A stretch of 64,000 nucleotides of DNA, taken from Thermohalobaculum sp039815685 (GTDB lineage Bacteria; Pseudomonadota; Alphaproteobacteria; Rhodobacterales; Rhodobacteraceae). The DNA lies in the NCBI GenBank assembly GCA_039815685.1, contig JBCBYV010000023.1:1-64000 (forward strand). The letters run 5' to 3'. The notes beneath the pieces are model-generated. The model saw nothing but the letters and a program-made list of their open reading frames with translations. It had not been told where the DNA came from and made no database searches. The position numbers were made by a program, and so were the translations under genes. Positions 15,871 to 23,701 of the stretch are shown one piece after another (position 1 is the stretch's first letter; each line of letters starts with the position of its first letter).

Positions 15871-17373
15871 ATGACCACGGAACTCACACATTTCATTGGC
15901 GGCAAGCACGTTAAGGGCGCGTCGGGCCGCTTTGCCGATGTCTACAATCCGGCCACGGGCGAGGTTCAGGCAAAGGTGCCGCTGGCGAGCGGGGCGGAGC
16001 TGGCGGCGGCGGTCGAGAATGCGAACGCGGCGCAGCCGGCATGGGCTGCGACCAACCCGCAGAAGCGAGCGCGTGTGATGATGAAGTTCGTCGATCTCCT
16101 GCATGCCAACATGGATCGGCTGGCCGAGAGCATCAGCCGCGAGCACGGCAAGACGCTGCCTGATGCGAAGGGCGACGTGATCCGGGGGCTCGAGGTTGCG
16201 GAGTTCTGCATCGGCGCGCCGCATATGCTGAAGGGTGAGTACACCGAAGGAGCCGGACCCGGCATCGACATGTACTCGATGCGCCAGCCGATCGGGGTGG
16301 CGGCCGGCATCACCCCTTTCAACTTCCCCGCCATGATCCCGATGTGGAAGTTCTGTCCGGCGCTCGCCTGCGGCAACGCCTTCATCCTTAAGCCGTCGGA
16401 GCGGGATCCGTCCTGTCCGCTGCTGCTGGCCGAACTGATGCTGGAGGCGGGTGCGCCCGCGGGCATCCTCAACGTCGTCAACGGTGACAAGGAGGCCGTG
16501 GACGCCATCCTCGACCACGAGGATATCGGCGCTGTGGGCTTCGTCGGCTCCACGCCGATTGCGCAGTATGTCTATGCGCGCGGCACGGCCGCCGGAAAGC
16601 GCGTGCAGTGCTTCGGCGGAGCGAAGAACCACATGATCGTCATGCCGGACGCGGATCTCGATCAGGCGGTCGATGCGCTGGTTGGTGCCGGCTATGGGGC
16701 GGCGGGCGAGCGCTGCATGGCTGTCTCGGTTGCGGTGCCGGTGGGTGAGGAGACGGCGGACAAGCTCATCACGAAACTCGCGCCCCGGGTCGAGGCGCTG
16801 AAGATCGCGCCCTACACGGCTGGCGACGACGTGGATTTCGGTCCTCTGGTGACGGCGGAGGCGCTGACCCGCGTCAAGGGGCTGGTGGATCGCGGGGTCG
16901 AGGAGGGCGCGGAGCTGGTTGTCGATGGCCGGGGCTTCTCGATGCAGGGCTACGAGAACGGCAATTTCGTGGGCGGCTGTCTCTTCGATCGCGTGACGCC
17001 GGAGATGGACATCTACAAGACCGAGATCTTCGGGCCCGTCCTCAGCACCGTCCGGGCGCAGAGCTACGAGGAGGCAATCGGCCTCGCCATGGACCATGAG
17101 TACGGAAACGGGGCGGCGATCTTCACGCGTGACGGGGACACGGCGCGGGATTTCGCCAGCCGGATCAATATCGGGATGGTCGGGATCAATGTGCCGATCC
17201 CGGTGCCGCTGGCCTACCATACCTTCGGTGGCTGGAAGAAATCGGTCTTCGGTGATCTCAACCAGCACGGGCCGGATGCGTTCAAGTTCTATACGCGCAC
17301 CAAGACGGTGACCGCACGCTGGCCCTCGGGCGTGAAAGAGGGCGCGGAGTTCTCCATCCCCGTCATGAGCTGA
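15871..17373 (+). CDS. mmsA: Methylmalonate-semialdehyde dehydrogenase (CoA-acylating)
   Basis: A 500-residue ALDH-family enzyme converting methylmalonate semialdehyde to propionyl-CoA in valine catabolism, also malonate semialdehyde to acetyl-CoA in inositol catabolism. Motifs: AAGITPFNFPAMIPMW, GSTPIAQYVY, KNHMIVMPDADL, catalytic Cys282 in GAAGERCMAVSVA, and INVPIPVPLAYHTFGGWK. GGGAGGACAGGGCA precedes the ATG at 15871. mmsB and other valine genes are absent here, so the gene stands alone. Confidence 0.96.
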   Translation: MTTELTHFIGGKHVKGASGRFADVYNPATGEVQAKVPLASGAELAAAVENANAAQPAWAATNPQKRARVMMKFVDLLHANMDRLAESISREHGKTLPDAKGDVIRGLEVAEFCIGAPHMLKGEYTEGAGPGIDMYSMRQPIGVAAGITPFNFPAMIPMWKFCPALACGNAFILKPSERDPSCPLLLAELMLEAGAPAGILNVVNGDKEAVDAILDHEDIGAVGFVGSTPIAQYVYARGTAAGKRVQCFGGAKNHMIVMPDADLDQAVDALVGAGYGAAGERCMAVSVAVPVGEETADKLITKLAPRVEALKIAPYTAGDDVDFGPLVTAEALTRVKGLVDRGVEEGAELVVDGRGFSMQGYENGNFVGGCLFDRVTPEMDIYKTEIFGPVLSTVRAQSYEEAIGLAMDHEYGNGAAIFTRDGDTARDFASRINIGMVGINVPIPVPLAYHTFGGWKKSVFGDLNQHGPDAFKFYTRTKTVTARWPSGVKEGAEFSIPVMS

Positions 17374-17388
17374 GGGTCGATCGGCCGG

Positions 17389-17408
17389 GGCGGGCGCTAT
17401 TGCCCGCC
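17389..17408 (-). terminator. Hairpin at convergent gene ends
   Basis: GGCGGGC-GCTATT-GCCCGCC overlaps the last codons of the minus-strand gene and lies 15 bp after mmsA. No T run on either side. Confidence 0.35.
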
Positions 17409-17948
17409 GTTATCTTCGGGCTCGATACGGATCGTCGGGCCGGGGGGCAGGTGGGGCGCGTACATCTCAGCCGCGTCGTTCAGCAGGAAGTCGTCAAGAT
17501 AGACCGTGACGCCATCGGCCCGTGTGCCTGCGGCATCGCCCGGCTTCAGGAGGTCGCGAAGACGGGCGCGCGCGGCGGCGACGCGCTCTGCGGGGTCGGT
17601 TGCGCTGGGCGCGTCGCCGATATCCGGGTCGACCGCATCCGCTGCGAAGGTGATCACCAACGTCTCTCCACCGAGCTCGAAGAAGAGGCGGGTGTCGGCC
17701 ATGCTGCCGGCGTGAGAGCGCGTGATCTCGGTCACGTCGTAGCCGAGAGTGACGGTCCTCTTGATCTGGGAGGACGCGCCGGCGTTCTCCGCCGCCGCGA
17801 TCTCGGCCGCGCCGGCTTCGGCATCTACGACGGTGAGGCTGACATCCGCGGCGTCAAACCGGAAAAACAGCGCGTCGTGCTGCGGATCGACCGGGGTCTC
17901 CGGCGGTACCAGCAGGAGCAGCATCGTTGAGAAGGCAAGCGACGGCAT
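17397..17948 (-). CDS. Hypothetical exported protein
   Basis: A 183-residue protein of no family I recognise. It has a short hydrophobic N-terminus (MPSLAFSTMLLLLVPPETP) that could be a weak signal or anchor, then an acidic body (many D/E) with no cysteine. Convergent with mmsA and divergent from the YqaA-like gene. Coding is supported by length and lack of any better frame; confidence in the function is nil. Confidence 0.6.
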   Translation of the reverse strand: MPSLAFSTMLLLLVPPETPVDPQHDALFFRFDAADVSLTVVDAEAGAAEIAAAENAGASSQIKRTVTLGYDVTEITRSHAGSMADTRLFFELGGETLVITFAADAVDPDIGDAPSATDPAERVAAARARLRDLLKPGDAAGTRADGVTVYLDDFLLNDAAEMYAPHLPPGPTIRIEPEDNGGQ

Positions 17949-18024
17949 CTTCGTTCCCCGGGCACGGGCGCTGGTGGCGGAGGAATGGGGTGCGCGGCGG
18001 CGGGCGTCAAGCGTGGGGACGGAC

Positions 18025-18450
18025 GTGACGACGGCGCTGGCGCTCGCGACGCTCTTCGCCGTGGCCTTCGGGGCGGCGACGGTGCTGCCCTTTCAGTCCG
18101 AGATCGTCTTCGCGGCGCTGCAGGCGGAAGCGGTCGCGCCCGTCTGGCTTCTGGTGACCGTGGCGTCGGTCGGAAACACGCTCGGCTCGGTCGTGAATTG
18201 GTGGATGGGGCTCTATGTCGAGCGCTGGAAAGGCTCGCGCTGGTTCCCGGTGGGCGAGTGCGCGCTGGGCAAGGCTCAGGCGCTCTGGGCCCGCTACGGC
18301 GTCTGGACGCTGCTCCTGAGCTGGGCGCCGTTCGGCGACGGTTTCACGGTCGTTGCCGGCCTGATGCGTACCCCTTTCTGGCTGTTCCTGGCGTTGGTCG
18401 CGATCGCCAAGACCGGCCGCTTCATGCTGCTTGCCTACGCCCTCGCCTGA
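18025..18450 (+). CDS. YqaA-family (DedA/VTT-like) membrane protein
   Basis: A 141-residue inner-membrane protein with about four hydrophobic segments. The motifs SEIVFAALQAEAVAPVWLL, ASVGNTLGSVVNWWMGLYVERWKG and LLSWAPFGDGFTVVAGLMRTP match the YqaA branch of the SNARE-associated/DedA (VTT) superfamily. The start is probably GTG at 18025, after GGGGACGG; no ATG exists between it and the divergent gene. Possible roles include lipid or osmolyte handling, unproven. Confidence 0.82.
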   Translation: MTTALALATLFAVAFGAATVLPFQSEIVFAALQAEAVAPVWLLVTVASVGNTLGSVVNWWMGLYVERWKGSRWFPVGECALGKAQALWARYGVWTLLLSWAPFGDGFTVVAGLMRTPFWLFLALVAIAKTGRFMLLAYALA

Positions 18451-18682
18451 GTCGCTCAAGCTGTGCATGTGATACAGCCCACGGAGCACCCGGCCGATTG
18501 GTGGCCTCCATCCCCGGCATGCGCTGGGGTCGCGAAGCGGGATGCGCCAGACTATGGGCAGATCGCGAAACCGCGTTGCGATCGCCAGCAACAGACCAGC
18601 GCCGTGTTTGAGGCGTCGGCGTCTCATGACCTTGGGCAGCGCCACGATGACGCCGCCCAAGATCTGGCGAAGTACCCTTAGT

Positions 18683-19216
18683 TCATGAGGACGGGTTGTA
18701 GGGCAGTGACGAGTGATGAAGATTGATCTTCAACGTGCCGTCATCGGCTCTCACATAACCGAAGGTGTACTCGACCTTGGTCTCCTGGCCGTCAGGACCC
18801 GTGAAGAAGTAGTTGCCCATGGCCATCGCCGAGTCGGCGGTTGTGAAGATGCCATTGTTCTCCCAGCGCACCTTCGTCCAGCCCTTGATGGCGAAGCCGC
18901 TGTCTTCCGAACCTGGCGTACCGACGAAGTAGCTCAGCGCCTCGCCAAACTCCTCGCGGAACTGATCCTCGGCAGCGAGGGTCGGTTTAAACATCACGGT
19001 GGTGCTGTCGTAGGCGTAGAGTTGCTCGATGTGCTTGCTTGCCCGCGCCTTGTAGTCGCCGCCATCGGTGTGGGTTTTGGAGATGGCGACGATGCCTTCG
19101 CCCCAGGCTTTCTGCGCGTCGATCACAGTCTGCTCCGAGATGTTGCCGGCATGTGCGGTGCCGGCGAGCAGGAGTGCGGCAAGGGTCGCCGATGCGAAGA
19201 ATGGCCGATTGATCAT
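18683..19216 (-). CDS. Periplasmic NTF2-like/SnoaL-type protein
   Basis: A 177-residue exported protein. Signal peptide with cleavage near AGTAHAG, then an NTF2-like alpha+beta domain ending DGTLKINLHHSSLPYNP. The HHSSLP block resembles CaMKII-association/DUF4440-type cone-fold proteins found in many marine alphaproteobacteria. No catalytic residues can be assigned. ATG at 19216. Confidence 0.72.
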   Translation of the reverse strand: MINRPFFASATLAALLLAGTAHAGNISEQTVIDAQKAWGEGIVAISKTHTDGGDYKARASKHIEQLYAYDSTTVMFKPTLAAEDQFREEFGEALSYFVGTPGSEDSGFAIKGWTKVRWENNGIFTTADSAMAMGNYFFTGPDGQETKVEYTFGYVRADDGTLKINLHHSSLPYNPSS

Positions 19217-19605
19217 GTCTCGTCCTTTGTCCGGGAATTACGGATTCGGTTCGTGCTGATGCGCTAAGCGGCACAGCTGCTGGAACAGGTAGCGGTACGA
19301 AACCTCACGCGTTCGAAGAGTGGGTCGAACATGAGAGAATTCAAAGCCGGGGCGATGAAGCTTTCTTGACCTGCTGCTGGGGCCGAGACGGACGGCACCG
19401 TTCAAGGTCATCCTCGGGTTCGACCCGTGTACTCAGGAAAACTATTTTAGTTCAGGTTGTTGTCGGCAAACGCGACGGTCGAAGCATGCGAGGCGAGGGA
19501 AGCTGGTTGAGACGCCTGCAGTTTCGATGTGGGTCGAACGCGAGCTTCTGGAGGGAAGTCTGACGCCGAGCGCTTTTCCCGGATGACGGACCGGTTCCCT
19601 GCGCG
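19217..19605. other. Intergenic region with one dispersed-repeat copy
   Basis: 389 bp with no supported gene. It holds repeat copy 1 (19380-19436) and presumably the promoter of the NTF2-like gene. GTGGGTCGAAC occurs twice (near 19320 and 19528), perhaps by chance. Confidence 0.5.
19380..19436 (+). repeat. Dispersed palindromic repeat, copy 1
   Basis: 57 nt, identical at 44 positions to 20401-20457 in the same orientation. The core GGTCATCC-CGGG--CGACCC resembles the intergenic GTCATCCCCGGGCTTGACCC-type repeats widespread in alphaproteobacteria. This copy is the more decayed. Confidence 0.68.
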
Positions 19606-20250
19606 TCAGCGGTGCCAGGCGATGTAGGATTTGGGGAAAATGGCAAGACGCTCGGTCCAGATGGTGGCTTCCGGAAAGAGGGTCTCGATTTCCCGACGCT
19701 TCAGGACCGTGGTGCCGTCGATCATCTCGGTCCAGGCGGGGAGTTTCCGGCGCCACCGGTCCTTGAGCCAGCGGCGGAGCGCCTCCGGATAGAACCACCA
19801 GAAGGGCATGCCGGTATGGGCCTCGACGGGGAACCAGATCGAGGGGGTCTGGATCCAGTAGCGGGGGGCCAGGCGGCGGGCTTCGCGGGCCAGAGCGGCA
19901 CGGGCCTCGACGTCGCCGACATGCTCGATCACGCTGTTCGAGAAGGCGAGATCGAAGCTTCGGTCTTGGTAATGGGCCAGGTTGCAGGCGTCGCCCTCTT
20001 CCAGCGTGATGCGGTGGGTGCCGACCTCAAGCGGTGTGACGACGATACCCGGCAGGTTGACGATGGTGATGTCCAGCGGGCCGGGGATGGGCGCCCAGCT
20101 TTCGGGCTGGCCGCCCAAGTCGATGATGCGCATGCCGGGGCTCGGCGCCATAAGCTCGATGAAGCGGCGGGCGCGTTTGGCGCGCTGATGGGCCGAGAAG
20201 CGGAAGAGGACAGCCTGGAAGGCGCGGAACGGTAGATAGCGTAGCGACAT
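19606..20250 (-). CDS. Class I SAM-dependent methyltransferase
   Basis: About 214 residues. SAM-binding motif I is MRIIDLGGQPESW, with acidic EEGDACNL and the type-11 methyltransferase block FDLAFSNSVIEHVGDVEAR. The C-terminal part has WIQTPSIWFPVEAHTGMPFWWF. Substrate unknown; the style resembles methyltransferases of glycan loci. The start is uncertain: ATG at 20250 or GTG at 20301 (17 residues longer). It is bracketed by two copies of a dispersed repeat about 1 kb apart, so acquisition as a unit is possible. Confidence 0.82.
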   Translation of the reverse strand: MSLRYLPFRAFQAVLFRFSAHQRAKRARRFIELMAPSPGMRIIDLGGQPESWAPIPGPLDITIVNLPGIVVTPLEVGTHRITLEEGDACNLAHYQDRSFDLAFSNSVIEHVGDVEARAALAREARRLAPRYWIQTPSIWFPVEAHTGMPFWWFYPEALRRWLKDRWRRKLPAWTEMIDGTTVLKRREIETLFPEATIWTERLAIFPKSYIAWHR

Positions 20251-20400
20251 ATCCTCGGCCCCCAAGCCCACGGCGCCAGTCCCCTCGGCCCCGTCCAGCA
20301 CTGCTCCTGGTCGGGATGAGCCGCCGGACTATCCCCCGGACTCAGCGAGCATGCTGTGACACATGGCACGTAAAGACAGGGTTGGAACAGCCCAGACGTT

Positions 20401-20457
20401 GGACCGAGCCGGAAGGCGTCGTTCGAGGTCATCCCCGGGCCCGACCCTGGGACCCAG
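20401..20457 (+). repeat. Dispersed palindromic repeat, copy 2
   Basis: 57 nt, partner of 19380-19436 (44/57 identical). The core CATCCCCGGGCCCGACCCTG can fold on itself (CCCGGG against CCCTGGG). It lies between the methyltransferase start and the uvrB end. Confidence 0.68.
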
Positions 20458-20556
20458 AGGACCGATGCAGCTCAGGCGTCTGAGCTTAAGCGGGATCGCC
20501 GGACCGAGCCCGACAATGACGATACTGGGCGCCTTGGCCGAACCATTGGTGCGGTC

Positions 20557-22752
20557 TCAGCGCCGGCCGCCGCCACCCTTGGAACGCCTGCTCTTGCCGC
20601 TGCCGCGTTGGCCCGGGCGGCCGACTGTGCTGCGGCCCTTCGGCGCCGTCTTCTCCTCGAGCACCGATTGGCGGGCGAGGGGGTCGTCGGCGACGGCGAG
20701 CTCCATTTTCTCAAGGCGCTGAAGCTCGTCGCGGAGGCGCGCGGCCTCCTCGAACTCGAGGTTCTCCGCGGCCTTCATCATGTCTTTGCGAAGACCATCC
20801 ATCACTACGGCGAGATTGGAGCCGGTCTTGCCCTCCACGCTCTTGTCCAGCGTCGCGGTGATGCGGCTCTCGTCCGCCGTGCCATGATAGAGGCCCTGCA
20901 GGATGTCCTCGACGTTCTTCTTGATGGTCTGCGGCGTGATGCCGTGTTCCTCGTTGTAGGCGATCTGCTTGTCGCGCCGGCGGTTGGTCTCGCCGATCGC
21001 GCGCTCCATCGAGCCGGTGGTTCGGTCCGCATACATGATCACGCGGCCATCGGCGTTCCGGGCCGCGCGGCCGATGGTCTGGATCAGCGAGGTCTCGGAG
21101 CGGAGAAAGCCCTCCTTATCCGCATCCAGGATCGCCACGAGGCGGCATTCGGGGATGTCGAGGCCTTCGCGCAGGAGGTTGATGCCGACGAGCACGTCGA
21201 AGGCGCCGAGACGGAGGTCGCGGATGATCTCGATGCGCTCGATCGTGTCGATATCCGAGTGCATGTAGCGCACACGGATGCCGTGCTCGTGGAGGTATTC
21301 GGTCAGATCCTCGGCCATCCGCTTGGTGAGCGTCGTGCAGAGGACGCGGCCGCCAGCATCGGCGACGTGGCGGCATTCGTCGAGGAGGTCGTCGACCTGG
21401 GTCTTCACGGGCCGGATCTCGACTGGCGGGTCTAGGAGCCCGGTGGGGCGGATGACCTGTTCGGTGAAGATGCCGCCGGTGCGCTCGAGCTCCCAACCGC
21501 TGGGGGTTGCCGAGACAAAGACCGATTGCGGCCGCATGGCGTCCCATTCCTCGAATTTGAGGGGGCGGTTGTCCATGCAGCTCGGCAGACGGAAGCCGTG
21601 CTCGGCCAGCGTGAACTTGCGCCGATAGTCGCCCTTATACATCCCGCCGAGCTGGGGAACGGTCACGTGGCTCTCGTCGGCGAAGACGATGGCATTGTCG
21701 GGAATGTACTCGAAGAGCGTCGGCGGCGGCTCACCGGGCTGGCGGCCGGAGAGGTAGCGGCTGTAGTTCTCGATGCCGTTGCAGGATCCCGTGGCCTCGA
21801 TCATCTCGAGATCAAAGTTCGTGCGCTGCTCCAGCCGCTGGGCCTCGAGCAGGCGGCCATCGTCGACGAGCTGCTTGAGGCGGACACGCAGTTCCTCACG
21901 GATCGCCTTCGTTGCCTGGTTCAGCGTGGGGCGCGGTGTGACGTAGTGGCTGTTGGCGTAGATGCGCACGCGGTCGAGCGTGTCTGTGCGCTCGCCCGTT
22001 AGCGGGTCGAATTCCACGATCTTCTCGAGCTCATCGCCGAAGAAAGAGAAGCGGAGGGCGCGGTCCTCCTGGTGGGCTGGCCAGAGTTCGAGGCTGTCGC
22101 CTCGGACGCGGAAGGCGCCGCGCTGGAAGGCTGCGTCGTTGCGGCGGTACTGCTGGGCGATGAGCTCGCGCGTGACTTCCTGGCGGTCGTAGGTGAAGCC
22201 CGTCTTGAGGTCCTGCGTCATGGCCGAGTAGGTCTCGACCGCACCGATGCCGTAGATGCAGGAGACGGAGGCGACGATCACCACATCGTCGCGCTCCAGC
22301 AGCGCCCGGGTGGCCGAATGGCGCATCCGGTCGATCTGCTCGTTAATCTGCGCTTCCTTCTCGATATAGGTGTCCGACCGCGGCACGTAGGCTTCGGGCT
22401 GGTAGTAGTCGTAATAGGAGACGAAATACTCCACCGCGTTGTCCGGGAAGAAGGACTTGAACTCGCCATAGAGCTGGGCTGCGAGGGTCTTGTTGGGTGC
22501 CAGGACAATGGCGGGGCGCTGCGTCGCCTCGATGACCTTTGCCATCGTGTAGGTCTTGCCGGTGCCGGTCGCGCCGAGGAGCACCTGATCCTGTTCGCCG
22601 TCGTTGACGCCTGCCGCAAGTTCCTCGATCGCCGTGGGCTGGTCGCCCGCAGGCTCGAACGCGGTCTCCATGCGGAGGCGAATCCCACCCTCAAGTTTTT
22701 CCCGATGGGCGAGGCGATCGGCGGTCGCCAGTGCGGAATCGGATCGGCTCAT
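20557..22752 (-). CDS. uvrB: Excinuclease ABC subunit B
   Basis: A 731-residue damage-verification helicase of nucleotide excision repair, cooperating with UvrA and UvrC. Walker A GATGTGKT near the N-terminus, beta-hairpin SYYDYYQPEAYVP, DEAD-like DESH in FADESHVTVPQLG, helicase motif QTIGRAARNADGRVIMYAD and the C-terminal UVR motif NLEFEEAARLRDELQRLEK. The ATG at 22752 is preceded by AAGGAGGG; 30 codons of further upstream frame are discounted. The basic C-terminal tail (KSRRSKGGGGRR) is lineage-variable. Confidence 0.97.
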   Translation of the reverse strand: MSRSDSALATADRLAHREKLEGGIRLRMETAFEPAGDQPTAIEELAAGVNDGEQDQVLLGATGTGKTYTMAKVIEATQRPAIVLAPNKTLAAQLYGEFKSFFPDNAVEYFVSYYDYYQPEAYVPRSDTYIEKEAQINEQIDRMRHSATRALLERDDVVIVASVSCIYGIGAVETYSAMTQDLKTGFTYDRQEVTRELIAQQYRRNDAAFQRGAFRVRGDSLELWPAHQEDRALRFSFFGDELEKIVEFDPLTGERTDTLDRVRIYANSHYVTPRPTLNQATKAIREELRVRLKQLVDDGRLLEAQRLEQRTNFDLEMIEATGSCNGIENYSRYLSGRQPGEPPPTLFEYIPDNAIVFADESHVTVPQLGGMYKGDYRRKFTLAEHGFRLPSCMDNRPLKFEEWDAMRPQSVFVSATPSGWELERTGGIFTEQVIRPTGLLDPPVEIRPVKTQVDDLLDECRHVADAGGRVLCTTLTKRMAEDLTEYLHEHGIRVRYMHSDIDTIERIEIIRDLRLGAFDVLVGINLLREGLDIPECRLVAILDADKEGFLRSETSLIQTIGRAARNADGRVIMYADRTTGSMERAIGETNRRRDKQIAYNEEHGITPQTIKKNVEDILQGLYHGTADESRITATLDKSVEGKTGSNLAVVMDGLRKDMMKAAENLEFEEAARLRDELQRLEKMELAVADDPLARQSVLEEKTAPKGRSTVGRPGQRGSGKSRRSKGGGGRR

Positions 22753-23034
22753 CGACGCCCTCCTTACGATCTCCGCGATATGGCGCGGGCGCCCGCATCG
22801 GGCAAGCCGGCCTGCTGCCGCAACGGTGGCAGTAGCGGGCACCGGTCGTTGTTGAAGGGGAAGGAGCGGTCGCGTGGAACGAGTCGAGATGGGATGACAT
22901 CTGGGATGTTACTGCTTCGCATCGGGACGGGTTGTGAATGCGCAACACAGCCCCGGGAATCGTGCTCACAGTGGCGACAAGCCACTGGAATTGCGCAAGG
23001 CTTCACAATTCCGCCGCATATGGCCATATCGCCG

Positions 23035-23064
23035 TTGACCTTGCTCGCGCACTGCGTGTATCAC
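23035..23064 (+). promoter_or_regulatory. Putative sigma-70 promoter driving a short RNA
   Basis: TTGACC, 18-nt spacer, TATCAC. It is located 150 bp before a strong terminator and 270 bp before the NDUFS4-like gene. A start near 23071 is expected. Confidence 0.55.
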
Positions 23065-23069
23065 AATGA

Positions 23070-23223
23070 AGCAAGCAGCGTTTCGTTGTCGGTCTGGCGC
23101 GCATCCACCCCACCCTCGCTCCCAGCGCTGGGCCGGCAACGAGTTCCCCACCCTAAAAGAAGCTGCGTAGTACCCCCGCCTAAGAAAGCGCCGCCGGCTC
23201 GTCCGGTGGCGCTCTTTCCTTTT
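23070..23223 (+). ncRNA. Candidate small RNA (or attenuated leader), about 150 nt
   Basis: A promoter-like pair at 23035-23064 and a strong terminator at 23187-23223 delimit a transcript with no protein gene. Internal pairing CGUUGUCGG with CCGGCAACG (about 23082-23090 and 23132-23140) would form a stem, leaving C-rich single strands (CCACCCCACCC, UUCCCCACCCU) able to pair with G-rich ribosome sites. Not SRP RNA, tmRNA or an obvious 6S RNA. It could instead be a leader with a terminator upstream of the complex I gene. An open frame from ATG 23066 (34 codons) has no ribosome site. Confidence 0.48.
23187..23223 (+). terminator. Rho-independent terminator of the candidate small RNA
   Basis: AGCGCCGCCGG-CTCGT-CCGGTGGCGCT is an 11-bp stem with one G-T pair, followed by CTTTCCTTTT. 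It lies 112 bp upstream of the next start codon, so it ends transcription before the complex I gene. Confidence 0.85.
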
Positions 23224-23334
23224 CGGCTCCGGGGTTTGGGGCTGGTTCGGCAGCGATGCCGCGCCATTCTCGACTTGCAAATGGGTAGCCCGCTCGCGAT
23301 AGGAAAGCTGTGGGACGACCTAGGGGAGGGCGCG

Positions 23335-23646
23335 ATGAGCGCGCGAATCTTCAAGCCGGCAAAAAGCGCGATGAGTTCCGGGGAGCAGAACACCAAGCGC
23401 TGGGTTCTGGAGTTCGAACCCGCAGCGGCACGGAGCATCGACCCGCTGATGGGCTGGGTATCGAGCGGCGATACGCGGGCGCAGGTGCAGCTTCGGTTCG
23501 AGACCCAGGAGGCGGCCGAACGCTATGCGACGCGTCACGGCATCGCCTATGTGCTCGAGGCGCCGAAGACGCGCGCGAAGAACATCCGCCCTATGGGCTA
23601 TGGCGGGAACTATGCCCATAACCGCCGTCAGGCCTGGACGCATTGA
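23335..23646 (+). CDS. Complex I accessory subunit, NDUFS4/ETC family
   Basis: A 103-residue protein with the ETC complex I conserved region (NDUFS4, 18-kDa type): TKRWVLEFEPAAARSIDPLMGW, shortened here to KRWVLEFEPAA and DPLMGW, then RFETQEAAERYATRHG and NIRPMGYGGNYAHNRRQAWTH (quoted in part). This accessory subunit stabilises NADH:ubiquinone oxidoreductase and is an alphaproteobacterial/mitochondrial trait. GGGGAGGG precedes the ATG. The nuo operon is elsewhere. A weak TTGCAA/GATAGG pair at 23273-23301 could be its promoter. Confidence 0.93.
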   Translation: MSARIFKPAKSAMSSGEQNTKRWVLEFEPAAARSIDPLMGWVSSGDTRAQVQLRFETQEAAERYATRHGIAYVLEAPKTRAKNIRPMGYGGNYAHNRRQAWTH

Positions 23647-23701
23647 ACGAGGCGGGCGGGGACTGAACTCTCCATCATTCTCATCCGAAGGAGCGCGGGT
23701 T

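Noticed and set aside
23066..23170. A 34-codon reading frame in the candidate small RNA
   Set aside because: Its ATG lies before the predicted transcription start, there is no ribosome site, and the codons fit RNA-stem sequence better than a protein.
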